Shown in pieces: positions 32,844 to 43,739 of a DNA stretch of 47,208 nucleotides. Source of the DNA: Tumebacillus flagellatus (GTDB taxonomy: Bacteria > Bacillota > Bacilli > Tumebacillales > Tumebacillaceae). Location: assembly GCF_000714935.1 (NCBI RefSeq), contig NZ_JMIR01000036.1, positions 1 through 47,208 of the forward strand, in the 5' to 3' direction. Numbering within the stretch: position 1 is the first letter of the stretch; each line of letters opens with the position of its first letter. The position numbers and the translations under genes are program-made. Below the pieces are notes generated by a model that saw nothing but the letters and a program-made list of their open reading frames with translations, was not told the DNA's origin and made no database searches.

Positions 32844-35070
32844 CGAACCGACTCCGCAACAGATCGCCGATGAGAAAATCTACCGCACTTTCGGGCTGAC
32901 CGACGAAGAATACGACAAAGTCGTCCAACTGATGGGCCGCAAGCCGAACTACGTGGAGACCGGCATCTACTCCGTCATGTGGTCGGAGCACTGCTCCTAC
33001 AAGTCCTCCCGTCCGATTTTGAAAAAGTTCCCCACCCAAGCCCCGCACGTGTTGCAAGGGCCGGGGGAGAACGCCGGCATCATCGACATCGGCGACAACC
33101 TCGCCGTTTCCTTTAAGATCGAATCGCACAACCACCCGTCCGCCATCGAACCGTACCAAGGCGCGGCAACCGGTGTCGGCGGGATCATCCGCGACGTGTT
33201 CACGATGGGCGCGCGCCCGATTGCGCTGCTCAACTCGCTGCGCTTCGGCGAGATCGACGGCGCGGACAACGCGCACAACCGCTATCTGTTCGGCAACGTC
33301 GTCGCAGGCATCGCGGGCTACGGCAACTGCATCGGGATTCCGACCGTCGGCGGCGAAGTGGTGTTTGACGACCGCTACAAGTACAACCCGCTCGTCAACG
33401 CGATGTGCGTCGGCCTCCTCACGCACGACGAAATCGCCAAAGGCACGGCATCCGGCGTCGGCAACCCCGTGCTCGCGGTCGGGGCTCGCACCGGACGCGA
33501 CGGCATCCACGGCGCGACGTTCGCTTCGACGGAAGACCCGCACTCCAAGGAGCGTTCCGCCGTGCAAGTCGGCGACCCGTTTATGGAAAAACTGCTGCTG
33601 GAAGCCTGCCTGGAACTGATCGCCACCGGGGCGGTCGTCGGGATTCAAGACATGGGCGCGGCAGGTTTGACTTCTTCTTCGTCGGAAATGGCCGCACGCG
33701 CAGGTTCGGGCTTGGAGCTCGACATGCTGAAAGTGCCGCGCCGCGAAGAAGGCATGACCCCGTATGAACTGATGCTCTCCGAATCGCAAGAGCGCATGCT
33801 CGTCGTCATGGAAAAAGGCAAGGAACACATCGCCGAAGAGATCTTCCGCAAGTGGAACTTGGAAGCGACCGTGATCGGCAAAGTCACCGACGACGGCAAA
33901 CTCCGCCTGACGGAAGGCGACGAAGTGGTGGCGGAAATCGAAGTCACGACCCTCGTCGACGACGCGCCGGTCTACCACCGTCCGTCCGCCCGCCCGGCGT
34001 ACCTCGACGAAACGCTTTCGTTCGACCCGGCAAGCATTGCGCTTCCGGAAAACTTCACCGAAACCCTGCACACGCTTCTCGGAACGCCGACCATCGCGTC
34101 CAAGGAGTACGTCTACTCGCAATACGATTACATGGTGCGCACGTCCACCGTCGTCCGACCGGGCTCCGACGCAGCGGTCGTCGCGATTCGCGGCACCCGC
34201 AAAGCGCTGGCGATGAGCACCGACGGCAACGGCCGCTATGTCTACTTGAACCCGCGTCGCGGCGGTCAACACGCGATCGCCGAAGCGGCGCGCAACGTCG
34301 TCTGCTCCGGCGGCAAACCGCTGGCGGTGACCGACTGCTTGAACTACTCGTCCCCGGAGAAGCCGGAGATTTTCTACCAGTTCGAAGAGTCTTGCGCGGG
34401 CATGTCGGAAGCGTGCACGGCGCTCGCAACGCCGGTCATCTCCGGCAACGTCTCGCTGTACAACCAAACGAACGACCTCGACATCTACCCGACCCCGATC
34501 ATCGGCATGGTCGGCCTCGTAGAAGACCTCGACCACATCACGACGCAAGAGTTTAAGCAGGCGGGGAACCGCATCCTGCTCGTCGGCCCGTCCGACACGG
34601 CGGGGCTTGGCGGCTCTGAATACCTGCGCGTCGTGCACGGCCAAATCGCAGGCGACGCGCCGGCGCTCGACCTGAACGTGGAAAAAGCGTTGCAAACCGC
34701 CGTGCTCACCGCGATCCAAGAAGGCCGCATCCGCGCGGCGCACGACTTGGCGGAAGGCGGCCTCGCCGTGGCGCTGTCCGAGTCTTGCATCGGAGGCAAA
34801 CTCGGCGCAACGATTGAACTGAACTCCACCCAGCGTCTGGACGAAGTGCTGTTCGGCGAAGCAGGCTCCCGCATCCTCGTGGAAGTCGCGCCGGAGCAAC
34901 TGTCCGGCGTGGAGGCGCTTTTTGCAAAAGCAGGTGTGTCTTCCACCGTCCTCGGCACCGTCGGCGGCGACCGTCTCGAAATTCGTGTGAATGGGGAGGC
35001 GGTGATTTCCGACGCCGTCACTCATCTCGAATCGACTTGGAGAGGGGCAATCCCATGTCTCATGAAGTAG
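32824..35070 (+). CDS. purL: FGAM synthase catalytic subunit PurL (small type)
   Basis: The 748-residue ATP-dependent enzyme converts formylglycinamide ribonucleotide to FGAM using ammonia from PurQ. It has two AIR-synthase-like halves: the first with [36 protein letters not shown] and GARPIA, the second with [20 protein letters not shown] and [16 protein letters not shown]. Length is that of the small Gram-positive type that needs PurS. GGGAGG inside purQ is the ribosome site. It overlaps purQ by 20 bases and purF by 16. Confidence 0.98.
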   Translation: MTTNVRNEPTPQQIADEKIYRTFGLTDEEYDKVVQLMGRKPNYVETGIYSVMWSEHCSYKSSRPILKKFPTQAPHVLQGPGENAGIIDIGDNLAVSFKIESHNHPSAIEPYQGAATGVGGIIRDVFTMGARPIALLNSLRFGEIDGADNAHNRYLFGNVVAGIAGYGNCIGIPTVGGEVVFDDRYKYNPLVNAMCVGLLTHDEIAKGTASGVGNPVLAVGARTGRDGIHGATFASTEDPHSKERSAVQVGDPFMEKLLLEACLELIATGAVVGIQDMGAAGLTSSSSEMAARAGSGLELDMLKVPRREEGMTPYELMLSESQERMLVVMEKGKEHIAEEIFRKWNLEATVIGKVTDDGKLRLTEGDEVVAEIEVTTLVDDAPVYHRPSARPAYLDETLSFDPASIALPENFTETLHTLLGTPTIASKEYVYSQYDYMVRTSTVVRPGSDAAVVAIRGTRKALAMSTDGNGRYVYLNPRRGGQHAIAEAARNVVCSGGKPLAVTDCLNYSSPEKPEIFYQFEESCAGMSEACTALATPVISGNVSLYNQTNDLDIYPTPIIGMVGLVEDLDHITTQEFKQAGNRILLVGPSDTAGLGGSEYLRVVHGQIAGDAPALDLNVEKALQTAVLTAIQEGRIRAAHDLAEGGLAVALSESCIGGKLGATIELNSTQRLDEVLFGEAGSRILVEVAPEQLSGVEALFAKAGVSSTVLGTVGGDRLEIRVNGEAVISDAVTHLESTWRGAIPCLMK

Positions 35071-36503
35071 AAGAAACCGGCGTATGGCGTGAAGACGACA
35101 TTTTTGATAAATGGAATGAAGAGTGCGGCGTGTTCGGCATCTTCGGCCATGAAAACGCGGCGGAGTTGACGTATTACGCGCTCGTCGCCCTGCAACACCG
35201 AGGTCAAGAGTCGGCGGGCATCGCAACGGTCGACGGCATGAAACTGTACCACCAGAAAGGCATGGGGCTCGTCGCGGAGGCGATCCCCACCGCCTCGATG
35301 GAGCGTCTGGGCAAGGGGCACGCGGGCATCGGACACGTTCGTTACTCGACGACCGGCGTGTCGCAGCTGATCAACGCGCAGCCGCTGGTGTTTAACTTCA
35401 TCCGCGGCAACTTGGCGCTCGCGCACAACGGCAACCTCGTCAACGCGCACCAACTGCGCCAGTTTCTCGAACGCCGCGGCGCGATCTTCCAATCGACGTC
35501 CGACACGGAAGTCGTCGCGCACTTGATCGCGCGCGCCGACTCCAACGACGTGCAAGAAAGCATCAAGGAAGCGCTCTCCATCGTCAAAGGCGCGTACGCG
35601 TTTGTGATCTTGACGGACGACAAACTGTACGCGATGCGCGACGCCAACGGCCTGCGCCCGATGGTCTTGGGCAAAGTCGGCGACGCGTACTGCGTGTCTT
35701 CGGAATCGTGCGCGTTTGACACGATCGGCGCGAAGTTTATCCGCGACATCGAACCGGGCGAGATGCTGGTGATCTCCAAGGACGGTGTAGAGTCGCACCG
35801 CTTTGCGGGTCAAGCCAAGAAAGCGCTTTGCACGTTTGAGTACATCTACTTCGCGCGCCCGGACTCCGACATCGACGGCTACAACGTCCACCACGTCCGC
35901 AAAGACTTCGGCCGCCTGCTCTACCAAGAACACCCGGTGGAAGCGGACGTCGTCATCGGCGTGCCGGACTCCTCGATCTCGTCGGCGATCGGCTATGCCG
36001 AAGAATCGGGCATCCCGTATGAAATCGGCTTGATCAAAAACCGCTACATCGGCCGCACCTTCATTCAGCCGAGCCAAGAACTGCGCGCGCGCGGCGTGCG
36101 TCTGAAGCTGAACGCCGTGCGCAAGATCGTCGAAGGCAAACGCGTGGTGCTGATCGACGACTCGATCGTGCGCGGCACGACGTCCGGGCGCATCGTCACG
36201 ATGCTGCGCGAGGCGGGGGCCGTGCAAGTGCATGTGCGCATCGCGTCGCCGCCGGTCACGCACTCTTGCTTCTACGGCATCGACACGTCGGCGAAGGAAG
36301 AACTGATCGCGTCCCGCAAATCGGTCGAAGAGATTCGCGAGTACATCGGCGCGGATTCGCTGGCGTATCTGAGCGAGAGCAACATGATGCGCGCGTTCGG
36401 CATCGAAGGCAGCGACCACGGGCATTGCAACGCTTGTTTCAACGGGAAGTACCCGACGGAAATCTACGAAGACCTGTCCAAGATGATCTTGGAGAGCCAC
36501 TAG
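35055..36503 (+). CDS. purF: Amidophosphoribosyltransferase
   Basis: The 482-residue enzyme performs the first committed step, making phosphoribosylamine from PRPP and glutamine. A propeptide of 23 residues precedes C24 ([12 protein letters not shown]), which becomes the N-terminal nucleophile after cleavage. The PRPP motif is [18 protein letters not shown]. Cysteines in KALCTF, THSCFYG and HGHCNACF fit the four ligands of the structural 4Fe-4S cluster known from Bacillus PurF. ATG at 35055 (site GAGAGGGG) is preferred over TTG at 35037. It overlaps purL by 16 bases. Feedback inhibition by AMP/GMP is family knowledge. Confidence 0.98.
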   Translation: MSHEVEETGVWREDDIFDKWNEECGVFGIFGHENAAELTYYALVALQHRGQESAGIATVDGMKLYHQKGMGLVAEAIPTASMERLGKGHAGIGHVRYSTTGVSQLINAQPLVFNFIRGNLALAHNGNLVNAHQLRQFLERRGAIFQSTSDTEVVAHLIARADSNDVQESIKEALSIVKGAYAFVILTDDKLYAMRDANGLRPMVLGKVGDAYCVSSESCAFDTIGAKFIRDIEPGEMLVISKDGVESHRFAGQAKKALCTFEYIYFARPDSDIDGYNVHHVRKDFGRLLYQEHPVEADVVIGVPDSSISSAIGYAEESGIPYEIGLIKNRYIGRTFIQPSQELRARGVRLKLNAVRKIVEGKRVVLIDDSIVRGTTSGRIVTMLREAGAVQVHVRIASPPVTHSCFYGIDTSAKEELIASRKSVEEIREYIGADSLAYLSESNMMRAFGIEGSDHGHCNACFNGKYPTEIYEDLSKMILESH

Positions 36504-36519
36504 GACGGAGGAACGACAG

Positions 36520-37560
36520 ATGAGCGAACTGTACAAAGCAGCGGGCGTGGACATCGACGCAGGCAACGAAGCGGTGCGCCGCATGAAGTCGCATGTCGCC
36601 CGCACGATGCGCCCGGAAGTGGCCACCATGCTCGGCGGCTTTGGCGGCGGGTTTCACTTGGACGTTTCAAAATATCAAAACCCGGTGCTCGTCTCCGGCA
36701 CCGACGGCGTCGGTACCAAGCTCAAGCTTGCGTTTGCGATGGATCGTCATGACACCATCGGCATCGACGCGGTGGCGATGTGTGTCAACGACATCATCGT
36801 GATGGGCGCGGAACCGCTGTTTTTCCTCGATTACTTCGCGACGGGCAAAGTGGAGCCGGGCGTGATCGAGGACGTGGTCAAGGGCATCGCGGACGGTTGC
36901 GAGCTCTCCGGCTGCGCGCTGATCGGCGGCGAGACGGCAGAGATGCCGGGGATGTACCAAGCGGGCGAATACGACATCGCGGGCTTCACCGTCGGCGTTG
37001 TCGACAGAGAAAAAATGATCGATCCCGCGAATGTGCGTGTGGGTGATACTCTGATCGGATTGGCGTCCAGCGGCATCCACTCCAACGGCTACTCGCTGGT
37101 GCGCAAGTTGTTTTTTACAGACGGCGGGTTTGAATTGGGGCATGTGTTCCCGGAGATCGGACGAGCGCTCGGCGAAGAACTGTTGACACCGACGCGGATT
37201 TATGTGAAAACGGTTTTGAATCTGTTGTCTCGCTTTGACATCCGTGCGATGGCGCACATCACCGGCGGCGGTTTTTTGGAAAACATCCCGCGCGTGTTGC
37301 CGGACGGCGTTGCGGCGGAGATCGAGCTGGGCTCGTGGCCGGTGCTTCCGGTGTTTGACGTGATGAAGCGCCTCGGCAACATCGGCGACACCGACCTCTA
37401 CCGCACGTTCAACATGGGCATCGGCATGGTGCTCGTCGTCCCGGCCGAGCAAGCGGACGCGGTCGTCGCGGCGGCGAAAGAGCTCGGTGAAGGCGCGTAT
37501 GTGATCGGTTCGATCGTGGAAGGCGCGCAAGACGTGCGCTTGAAAGGGAAACTCGCATGA
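36520..37560 (+). CDS. purM: Phosphoribosylformylglycinamidine cyclo-ligase (AIR synthase)
   Basis: The 346-residue ATP-dependent enzyme closes the imidazole ring, making AIR from FGAM. It shows [19 protein letters not shown] at the start, the [10 protein letters not shown] loop, the ATP/phosphate motif [13 protein letters not shown] (about residues 67-79), [14 protein letters not shown] and [16 protein letters not shown]. Length is typical. ACGGAGG precedes the ATG. It overlaps purN by four bases (ATGA). Confidence 0.98.
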   Translation: MSELYKAAGVDIDAGNEAVRRMKSHVARTMRPEVATMLGGFGGGFHLDVSKYQNPVLVSGTDGVGTKLKLAFAMDRHDTIGIDAVAMCVNDIIVMGAEPLFFLDYFATGKVEPGVIEDVVKGIADGCELSGCALIGGETAEMPGMYQAGEYDIAGFTVGVVDREKMIDPANVRVGDTLIGLASSGIHSNGYSLVRKLFFTDGGFELGHVFPEIGRALGEELLTPTRIYVKTVLNLLSRFDIRAMAHITGGGFLENIPRVLPDGVAAEIELGSWPVLPVFDVMKRLGNIGDTDLYRTFNMGIGMVLVVPAEQADAVVAAAKELGEGAYVIGSIVEGAQDVRLKGKLA

Positions 37561-38156
37561 GTGCCGCAGCCAAGAAACGAAAGTTTGCCATCTTCGCATC
37601 AGGATCTGGGTCGAACGCTCAGGTCCTGTTTGAACGAGCGGCGGACGGCACGATTCCGGGCGAGGTCGCGTGCCTCGTCTGCGATCGTCCCGGCGCCGGC
37701 GTCCTCGAACGCGCGGAAAAAGCGGGCGTGCCCGCCTTGGTCTACCGTCCCCGCGACTTTGCCGACAAAGCGGCGTACGAAGCGGAACTCGTCCGCGAAC
37801 TGCGGGCGCGCGGCGTGGAATTCGTCGTGCTGGCGGGGTATATGCGGCTGTGCGGCCCGACGTTTCTCGAAGCGTACGGCGGGCGGACGATCAACGTGCA
37901 CCCGTCGCTCTTGCCGATGTTTCCGGGCGCGACGGCGATTGCGGACGCGTTTGCAGCGGGCGTGAAGTACACCGGCGTGACCGTTCATTTCATCGACGAA
38001 GGCATGGACACCGGGCCGATCCTTCGGCAGGAGACGGTACATGTGGAGGCGGACGACACGCTGGAGTCGCTCGCGGCGAAAATTCACGAAGTCGAGCATC
38101 GTCTCTTGCCGGAGGTCACCCGCCTGCTGGTGAGCGGCGAGTTGCGGATGGAATAG
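37557..38156 (+). CDS. purN: Phosphoribosylglycinamide formyltransferase
   Basis: The 199-residue enzyme transfers a formyl group from 10-formyl-THF to GAR. The N-terminal phosphate loop is ASGSGSNAQ. The catalytic Asn-His-Asp set is in INVHPSLLP (N and H, about residues 112-114) and [10 protein letters not shown] (D, about 150). Length is normal. It starts inside the purM stop (ATGA), so it is translationally coupled. A stretch of eight T and about 50 bases separate it from purH, but no stem precedes the T run, so it is not a terminator. Confidence 0.97.
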   Translation: MSAAAKKRKFAIFASGSGSNAQVLFERAADGTIPGEVACLVCDRPGAGVLERAEKAGVPALVYRPRDFADKAAYEAELVRELRARGVEFVVLAGYMRLCGPTFLEAYGGRTINVHPSLLPMFPGATAIADAFAAGVKYTGVTVHFIDEGMDTGPILRQETVHVEADDTLESLAAKIHEVEHRLLPEVTRLLVSGELRME

Positions 38157-38209
38157 AGAGTTTTTTTTCAATAGAGAGAAGCCAACTAACGGAGCGGAGG
38201 AAACCAACT

Positions 38210-39757
38210 ATGAAACGCGCACTGATCAGCGTATCGGACAAGACCGGCGTTGTGGAACTGGCTCAAGCGCTGGCGGCACATGATGTGGAGATCGTCTCGA
38301 CAGGCGGCACGCACAAACTGTTGCAGGAGGCCGGCATTCCGGTGACGAACATCTCGGACGTCACGGGGTTCCCGGAAATCATGGACGGCCGCGTCAAAAC
38401 CCTGCACCCGAACATCTTCGGCGGGTTGCTGGCGATTCGCTCCAACCCGGAGCACATGGGCGCGATTGAGGGCCTCGACATCCAGCCGGTCGACTATGTG
38501 ATCGTCAACCTCTATCCGTTCAAAGAGACGATCTCGAAGCCGGGCGTGGAATTCCACGACGCGATTGAAAACATCGACATCGGCGGCCCGTCGATGCTCC
38601 GTGCGGCGGCCAAAAATTATCAGGACGTCACCGTCGTGGTCGATGCGGCAGATTACGGTCTCGTCATCGAGGCGCTGCAAAACGGCGTGGAGTTGACCCG
38701 CGAAGACAAGCTCAAACTCGCGACCAAAGTGTTCCGTCACACCGCCGCGTACGACGCGCTGATCTCACAATACCTCTCGAACGTCACCGGCGAGGAGTTC
38801 CCGGAAAAACTCACGCTGACCTATGAGAAAGTCCAAGACCTCCGCTACGGCGAAAACCCGCACCAGAAAGCGGCGTTCTACGCGGAGCCGGGTGCCGCCC
38901 TGTACACTATCGCGGGCGCGAAGCAACTGCACGGCAAGGAGCTGTCCTACAACAACATCAACGACGCCAACGCGGCGCTTTCCATCGTGCACGAGTTCAG
39001 CGAACCGGCGGTCGTTGCGATCAAGCACACCAACCCGTGCGGCGTGGGCGTGGCGGAGACGATCTACGACGCGTACATGAAAGCGTACGAAGCCGATCCG
39101 GTTTCGATCTTCGGCGGCATCATCGCGCTCAACCGTGAAGTCGACGCGCCGACTGCGGAGAAAATGGGCGAGCTCTTCCTCGAAATCATCCTCGCGCCGT
39201 CGTACACCGCAGAAGCGCTGGAGATCTTGACGAAGAAGAAAAACCTCCGCGTCATGACGGTGGCGATGACCCCGCAAGGCGGCATCGAAGTGCTCGGCGC
39301 TGCGCGCACGACGCTGAAAGTCCAAGGCGGGCTGTTGATTCAAGACCTCGACACGTTTGCGCTGACGGAAGAAAACGTCCAAGTCGTCACGAAGCGTCAA
39401 CCGACGCCGGACGAGATGAAACAACTGCTGTTCGGTTGGAAAGTCGTCAAGCACGTGAAGTCGAACGCGATCGTGCTGGCGAACGGCGACCGCACCGTCG
39501 GTGTCGGCGCAGGTCAGATGAACCGCGTCGGAGCGGCGAAGATCGCCATTGAGCAAGCGGGCGAATTGGCGAAAGGCTCCGTGCTCGCGTCGGATGCGTT
39601 TTTCCCGATGGGCGATACGGTGCAAGCGGCGGCAGCGGCAGGCGTCACGGCGATCATTCAGCCGGGCGGCTCGATCAAAGACGCCGAATCGATTGCGGCT
39701 GCGGACGAAGCCGGTATTGCGATGGTCTTCACGGGCGTTCGCCACTTCAAACACTAG
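38210..39757 (+). CDS. purH: Bifunctional AICAR transformylase / IMP cyclohydrolase
   Basis: The 515-residue enzyme performs the last two steps to IMP. Residues 1-195 are the IMP cyclohydrolase (MGS-like) domain with [25 protein letters not shown] and [15 protein letters not shown]. The remainder is the AICAR transformylase domain with [14 protein letters not shown], the catalytic KHTNPCGV (about residues 265-272) and [11 protein letters not shown]-type end (here [16 protein letters not shown]). ATG at 38210 has a GGAGCGGAGG site; the frame is open back to 37670 but overlaps purN and is rejected. Confidence 0.98.
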   Translation: MKRALISVSDKTGVVELAQALAAHDVEIVSTGGTHKLLQEAGIPVTNISDVTGFPEIMDGRVKTLHPNIFGGLLAIRSNPEHMGAIEGLDIQPVDYVIVNLYPFKETISKPGVEFHDAIENIDIGGPSMLRAAAKNYQDVTVVVDAADYGLVIEALQNGVELTREDKLKLATKVFRHTAAYDALISQYLSNVTGEEFPEKLTLTYEKVQDLRYGENPHQKAAFYAEPGAALYTIAGAKQLHGKELSYNNINDANAALSIVHEFSEPAVVAIKHTNPCGVGVAETIYDAYMKAYEADPVSIFGGIIALNREVDAPTAEKMGELFLEIILAPSYTAEALEILTKKKNLRVMTVAMTPQGGIEVLGAARTTLKVQGGLLIQDLDTFALTEENVQVVTKRQPTPDEMKQLLFGWKVVKHVKSNAIVLANGDRTVGVGAGQMNRVGAAKIAIEQAGELAKGSVLASDAFFPMGDTVQAAAAAGVTAIIQPGGSIKDAESIAAADEAGIAMVFTGVRHFKH

Positions 39758-39778
39758 GTCACGGAGGTACTTTTAACT

Positions 39779-41041
39779 ATGAAGGTTCTCGTCGTAGGAG
39801 CGGGCGGTCGCGAGCATGCGATCTTGTGGAAACTGGCTCAATCTCCGCAACAACCGAAACTCTACTGTGCGCCGGGCAATCCGGGCACGGAGCCGTTGGC
39901 GGCCTCTGTTGGCGTGGGAGCGGAAGAGGTGGCGGCGCTGGCGGACTTCGCCGAGCGCGAAGGCATCGATTTGACGGTCATCGGCCCGGAAGCTCCGTTG
40001 CTCGCCGGGATCGTCGATCATTTCGAAGAGCGCGGGCTGCGCGTGTTCGGCCCGCGCCGGGCGGCGGCGTTGATTGAAGGATCGAAGGCGTTTGCCAAGT
40101 CGGTGATGGAGCGTCGCGGCGTGCCGACGGCGGCGTACCGCGATTTTACGGATGCGGAAGCCGCCCGCGCGTACGTGCGGGAGACGGGCGCGCCGATCGT
40201 GATCAAAGCGGACGGGTTGGCGGCGGGCAAGGGCGTGATCGTCGCGATGACGCTTCAGGAAGCGGAATCGGCGCTCGACATGATCATGCGGGAGAACGCG
40301 TTTGGCGACGCCGGGCACAAGGTCGTCGTCGAAGAGTTTCTGACGGGGCAAGAAGCGACGGTGATGGCGTTTGTCTGCGGCACCGACATTCGCTTGATGG
40401 TGCCCGCGCAAGACCACAAACCTGCCTACGACGGAGACCAAGGCCCGAACACGGGCGGCATGGGCACGTACTCTCCCGTTCCGGTGGTGACGCCGGAATT
40501 GCTGGACGAGGTGGAGCGCACGATCATCCGCCCGGTTGTGGAGGGTTTGGCGGCAGACGGCACTCCGTACCGAGGCGTGCTCTACACGGGGTTGATGCTC
40601 ACGGAGCAAGGCCCGAAAGTCATCGAGTTCAACGCGCGCTTTGGCGACCCGGAGACGCAAGTGGTATTGCCGCGCTTGGAGAGCGATCTGTTGGAGATCT
40701 TCAACAGCGTGGTGGACGGGACGCTTGCAGAGCAGGAGATTTCCTGGTCGGAGCAAGCTGCGGTCTGCGTGGTCCTCGCGGCGGGAGGCTATCCGGCTTC
40801 GTACCGCAAGGGCGATGTGATCGACGGGTTGGACAGCACTCATGCACAGAGCGTGATCTTCCATGCCGGGACGAAGCAAACGGAAGCGGGCATCGTCACG
40901 AACGGCGGCCGCGTCCTCGGCGTCACCGGGTTCGGATCGGACCTTCGCGCTGCCAAGCAACAGGCGTACGAAGCGGTCGCGCGCGTGTCGTTTGAGGGCA
41001 TGCACTACCGTCGGGATATTGCGGACAAAGCGTTGAAGTAA
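39779..41041 (+). CDS. purD: Phosphoribosylamine-glycine ligase (GAR synthetase)
   Basis: The 420-residue ATP-grasp enzyme joins phosphoribosylamine and glycine, the second step of the pathway. It shows MKVLVVGAGGREHAILWKL at the N-terminus, the ATP-grasp motifs IVIKADGLAAGKGVIVA (about 140-156) and EFLTGQEATVMAF, the DHKPAYDGDQGPNTGGMGTYSP signature and FNARFGDPETQVVLPRL near the metal site. CACGGAGG precedes the ATG. It is the last gene of the operon and is followed by a terminator. Confidence 0.98.
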   Translation: MKVLVVGAGGREHAILWKLAQSPQQPKLYCAPGNPGTEPLAASVGVGAEEVAALADFAEREGIDLTVIGPEAPLLAGIVDHFEERGLRVFGPRRAAALIEGSKAFAKSVMERRGVPTAAYRDFTDAEAARAYVRETGAPIVIKADGLAAGKGVIVAMTLQEAESALDMIMRENAFGDAGHKVVVEEFLTGQEATVMAFVCGTDIRLMVPAQDHKPAYDGDQGPNTGGMGTYSPVPVVTPELLDEVERTIIRPVVEGLAADGTPYRGVLYTGLMLTEQGPKVIEFNARFGDPETQVVLPRLESDLLEIFNSVVDGTLAEQEISWSEQAAVCVVLAAGGYPASYRKGDVIDGLDSTHAQSVIFHAGTKQTEAGIVTNGGRVLGVTGFGSDLRAAKQQAYEAVARVSFEGMHYRRDIADKALK

Positions 41042-41049
41042 GGGAATAC

Positions 41050-41085
41050 AGCCTCTGTTCACGGATGTGGGCAGGGGCTTTTTTT
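41050..41085 (+). terminator. Intrinsic terminator of the pur operon
   Basis: An AGCCTCTG / CAGGGGCT stem (one G-T pair) is followed by seven T. Confidence 0.85.
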
Positions 41086-41154
41086 CAAGGAAATCAAGAT
41101 GTAAACATCCGTTTTTTCCAACGGAGGTCATACTTTCGAATATGTAAATCTTGG

Positions 41155-41183
41155 TTGTGGCACTTCAAGAAACAGAGTACAAT
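41155..41183 (+). promoter_or_regulatory. Sigma-A promoter of pgi
   Basis: TTGTGG (41155-41160) and TACAAT (41178-41183) are separated by 17 bases, about 55 bases before the pgi start. Confidence 0.7.
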
Positions 41184-41237
41184 TTTGAAAGGACTGGGCA
41201 GACTAGAAGCATTCAGTAGAAAAAAGGAGAGAACCAC

Positions 41238-42545
41238 ATGCCGCAATTCCAACTGGATACGAAAGCAGCCGATCAATGGTTGCAACAAGGTGAAAAAACG
41301 GACTGGGCCGCCGAGGTTCGCCGCGCACACGACACCGTGCACAACGGCACCGGACGCGGGAACGACTTCTTGGGCTGGCTGGAGCCGCTTGCTGTTGACG
41401 GCGAGATTGTGAAAAACGTGCTCGCAGCTGCCGAGCGCATCCGCAAAAACTCCGACGTCCTGCTCGTCATCGGCATCGGCGGCTCGTACGCGGGCGCGCG
41501 CGCGGGCATCGAGATGCTCACACACGGGTTCCGCAATCAATTCTCCGCCGAACGCCAAGGCCCGGAAGTTTACTTTGTCGGTCACAACCTCAGCGCCACC
41601 TACATAGCTCAACTGTTCCAACTGATCGAAGGCAAGGACGTCTCCGTCAACGTGATCTCGAAGTCGGGCACGACGACCGAACCGGCGATCGCGTTCCGCC
41701 TCGTGCGCGACTGGATGACCAAGAAGTACGGCGACAAAGCGGCGGAGCGCATCTACGCGACCACCGACGCTGCCAAAGGCGCGCTGCGCACACTCTCCGA
41801 CGCGGAAGGCTACACCACATTCGTCATCCCGGACGACGTCGGCGGACGCTATTCCGTGCTGACTCCGGTCGGCCTCTTGCCGCTGGCGGCGGCAGGCATC
41901 GACATCCAAGCGATGCTCCAAGGCGCACAGGAAGCAAAGGATCTCTACAGCAACCCGAACTTGGAGGAAAACTCCTGCTACCAATACGCGGCGTACCGCA
42001 ACCATCTCTACCGAAACGGCAAAGCGATTGAACTGTTGGTCGCGTACGAGCCGCGCTTCGTGACGTTCGTCGAGTGGTGGAAACAGCTGTTCGGCGAATC
42101 GGAAGGCAAGGAGCACAAAGGCATCTATCCGGCGTCCGTGCAGTTCACCACCGACCTGCACTCGATGGGCCAATACATCCAAGAAGGCCCGCGCCACATG
42201 TTTGAAACGGTGCTGTGGGTCGACGACGCAGGCCACGAAGAACTGACCGTGCCGCGCGAAGAGAAAGACCTCGACGGCCTGAACTACCTCGCGGGCAAGT
42301 CGATCAACTACGTCAACCAACAAGCGATGCTCGGGACGCTCGAAGCGCACCAAGACGGCGGCGTGCCGAACTTCGTCCTGCACATTCCGGAATTGACGGC
42401 ACACAACGTCGGGCACCTGTTCTACTTCTTCGAAAAAGCGTGCGCGATCTCCGGCTACCTGCTCGACGTCAACCCGTTTGACCAACCGGGCGTGGAAGCG
42501 TACAAGAAAAACATGTTTCGCTTGCTGGGCAAACCGTCTAAATAG
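41238..42545 (+). CDS. pgi: Glucose-6-phosphate isomerase
   Basis: The 435-residue enzyme interconverts glucose-6-phosphate and fructose-6-phosphate. It contains [17 protein letters not shown], the sugar-phosphate motif [17 protein letters not shown] (about residues 137-153), [16 protein letters not shown] and the C-terminal [16 protein letters not shown], all standard for the short Gram-positive form. AAAGGAGAG precedes the ATG. It is a single gene between its own promoter and a terminator, unlinked in function to the pur operon except through sugar phosphate supply. Confidence 0.98.
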   Translation: MPQFQLDTKAADQWLQQGEKTDWAAEVRRAHDTVHNGTGRGNDFLGWLEPLAVDGEIVKNVLAAAERIRKNSDVLLVIGIGGSYAGARAGIEMLTHGFRNQFSAERQGPEVYFVGHNLSATYIAQLFQLIEGKDVSVNVISKSGTTTEPAIAFRLVRDWMTKKYGDKAAERIYATTDAAKGALRTLSDAEGYTTFVIPDDVGGRYSVLTPVGLLPLAAAGIDIQAMLQGAQEAKDLYSNPNLEENSCYQYAAYRNHLYRNGKAIELLVAYEPRFVTFVEWWKQLFGESEGKEHKGIYPASVQFTTDLHSMGQYIQEGPRHMFETVLWVDDAGHEELTVPREEKDLDGLNYLAGKSINYVNQQAMLGTLEAHQDGGVPNFVLHIPELTAHNVGHLFYFFEKACAISGYLLDVNPFDQPGVEAYKKNMFRLLGKPSK

Positions 42546-42573
42546 TCTCGGCTGGTCGGGACGTCCAACTTCC

Positions 42574-42613
42574 AAAAGAGACCCTTCCACACAGGTGGCG
42601 GGGTCTTTTTTTT
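42574..42613 (+). terminator. Intrinsic terminator after pgi
   Basis: An AAAAGAGACCC / GGGTCTTTTT stem is followed by a T run. Confidence 0.85.
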
Positions 42614-42690
42614 GCACCCCGTTTGCTTCCCAAACAGGAGAAGGAAGCGTATGATGTACAGGAAGAGTCTGGACGAACGGGAGGGCGCCT

Positions 42691-43611
42691 ATGAACCGGC
42701 TGATCACTTGTCGATTTGTCGCCGCGGTGCAGCGCCTCGACGACGAGGAAGTGACCCTCCGCCTGTTTCATGAAGTGGAGCGGGAAGACCTGCCGTTGTT
42801 TCGAGAGCGCATTCGCAAGAGATGCTCTCTGCCGCGCTCGTGTTTTGACCATTTGATCCGCACCGGGGTGTTGGTGCTGGAAGATCCCAACATGGACGGC
42901 TACCGGCCCCAAAACGCACCGTGTGTCGTGGGGTTTGACATTCTGACGCTGGGGCGGCGTGTCTCGTTTGACTTGTGCTTTCACAGCAAGTTGGACGCGT
43001 TCTGGCAGGAGAGCACGACGCGGCTGGAAGCGTTGATGCTGGACGAGGACGTGTTTGAATCGTACACGTACCGGTTGCAGGCGATTTCCCGCTACTTGTA
43101 CTTGGGGCGGCAAGACAACGTGTTCCGCGCCATCGCGGTGGACGAGAACCACGAGATCGAGTTCAAGCAAGACTTCCTGAACTCCAAGGAGAAAATCCTC
43201 AAATCGGTCGTGGCGTTTGCCAACACCAACAACGGCAACCTCTACCTCGGCGTCGCCAACGACAAGAAAATCGTCGGCATCGGCCACGAGATCGCCCGCT
43301 ACGGCAACGAAGACAAATACCTGCTGGCGATCGCTTCGCTGTTGCACAACCGCATCTACCCGCTGCTCACGCCGTTCCCCGAGATGCGCGTGCTCACCGT
43401 GGCAGGCAAGAAGGTCGTGCACATCTGGGTGCCCGTCGGCAACACGATGCACGCGGTGCTGGAGTCGATCGGCAACGGACAGCAGCGCCGGCGCGTGGCG
43501 GTCAAACAGAACAACCAATCGGTGTGGGTCGACGATCCGTACGACCTCGCCGAGCTGTACATCAAGCGGCGCATCGGCACGCATGCCGCCGCTAATCTGG
43601 GTCTTTTATGA
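42691..43611 (+). CDS. AlbA_2 (Schlafen-like) domain protein
   Basis: The 306-residue product has an unrecognised N-terminal half (residues 1-145) and a C-terminal AlbA_2 / Schlafen-type domain. The latter shows HEIEFKQDFLNSKEKILKSVVAFANTNNGNLYLGVANDKKIVGIG (about residues 151-195) and the R-x-V-HIWVPVG strand. AlbA_2 domains bind nucleic acid or ATP and appear in regulators and defence-linked proteins (family knowledge); many carry a C-terminal ATPase or helix-turn-helix, which is missing here. ACGGGAGG precedes the ATG. It stands alone between two terminators. An N-terminal sensor plus AlbA_2 output is a reasonable inference. Confidence 0.8.
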   Translation: MNRLITCRFVAAVQRLDDEEVTLRLFHEVEREDLPLFRERIRKRCSLPRSCFDHLIRTGVLVLEDPNMDGYRPQNAPCVVGFDILTLGRRVSFDLCFHSKLDAFWQESTTRLEALMLDEDVFESYTYRLQAISRYLYLGRQDNVFRAIAVDENHEIEFKQDFLNSKEKILKSVVAFANTNNGNLYLGVANDKKIVGIGHEIARYGNEDKYLLAIASLLHNRIYPLLTPFPEMRVLTVAGKKVVHIWVPVGNTMHAVLESIGNGQQRRRVAVKQNNQSVWVDDPYDLAELYIKRRIGTHAAANLGLL

Positions 43612-43613
43612 AA

Positions 43614-43652
43614 AAGAAACCCGATCTCCACCGTGGAGCGGGTTTCCTTTTT
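43614..43652 (+). terminator. Intrinsic terminator after the AlbA_2 gene
   Basis: A GAAACCCG-CTCCAC / GTGGAG-CGGGTTTC hairpin is followed by CTTTTT. It begins right after the stop codon. Confidence 0.85.
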
Positions 43653-43739
43653 ATGCGGGTGCGTCTCCTTCTGGGTATACTACTTCATGACCCAAATGCA
43701 GCACGCGTTACCGAAATGATAAGCAAAGGTGGACAAACC

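Noticed and set aside
32788-35226. Open frame of 812 residues opposite purL
   Set aside because: Antisense shadow of a highly conserved gene; no domain recognisable.
38157-38170. T run after purN as a terminator
   Set aside because: No stem precedes it; purH is expected to be in the same transcript.
37670-38209. Upstream extension of purH by 180 residues
   Set aside because: It overlaps purN entirely in another frame and lacks a ribosome site; the 515-residue form matches the family.
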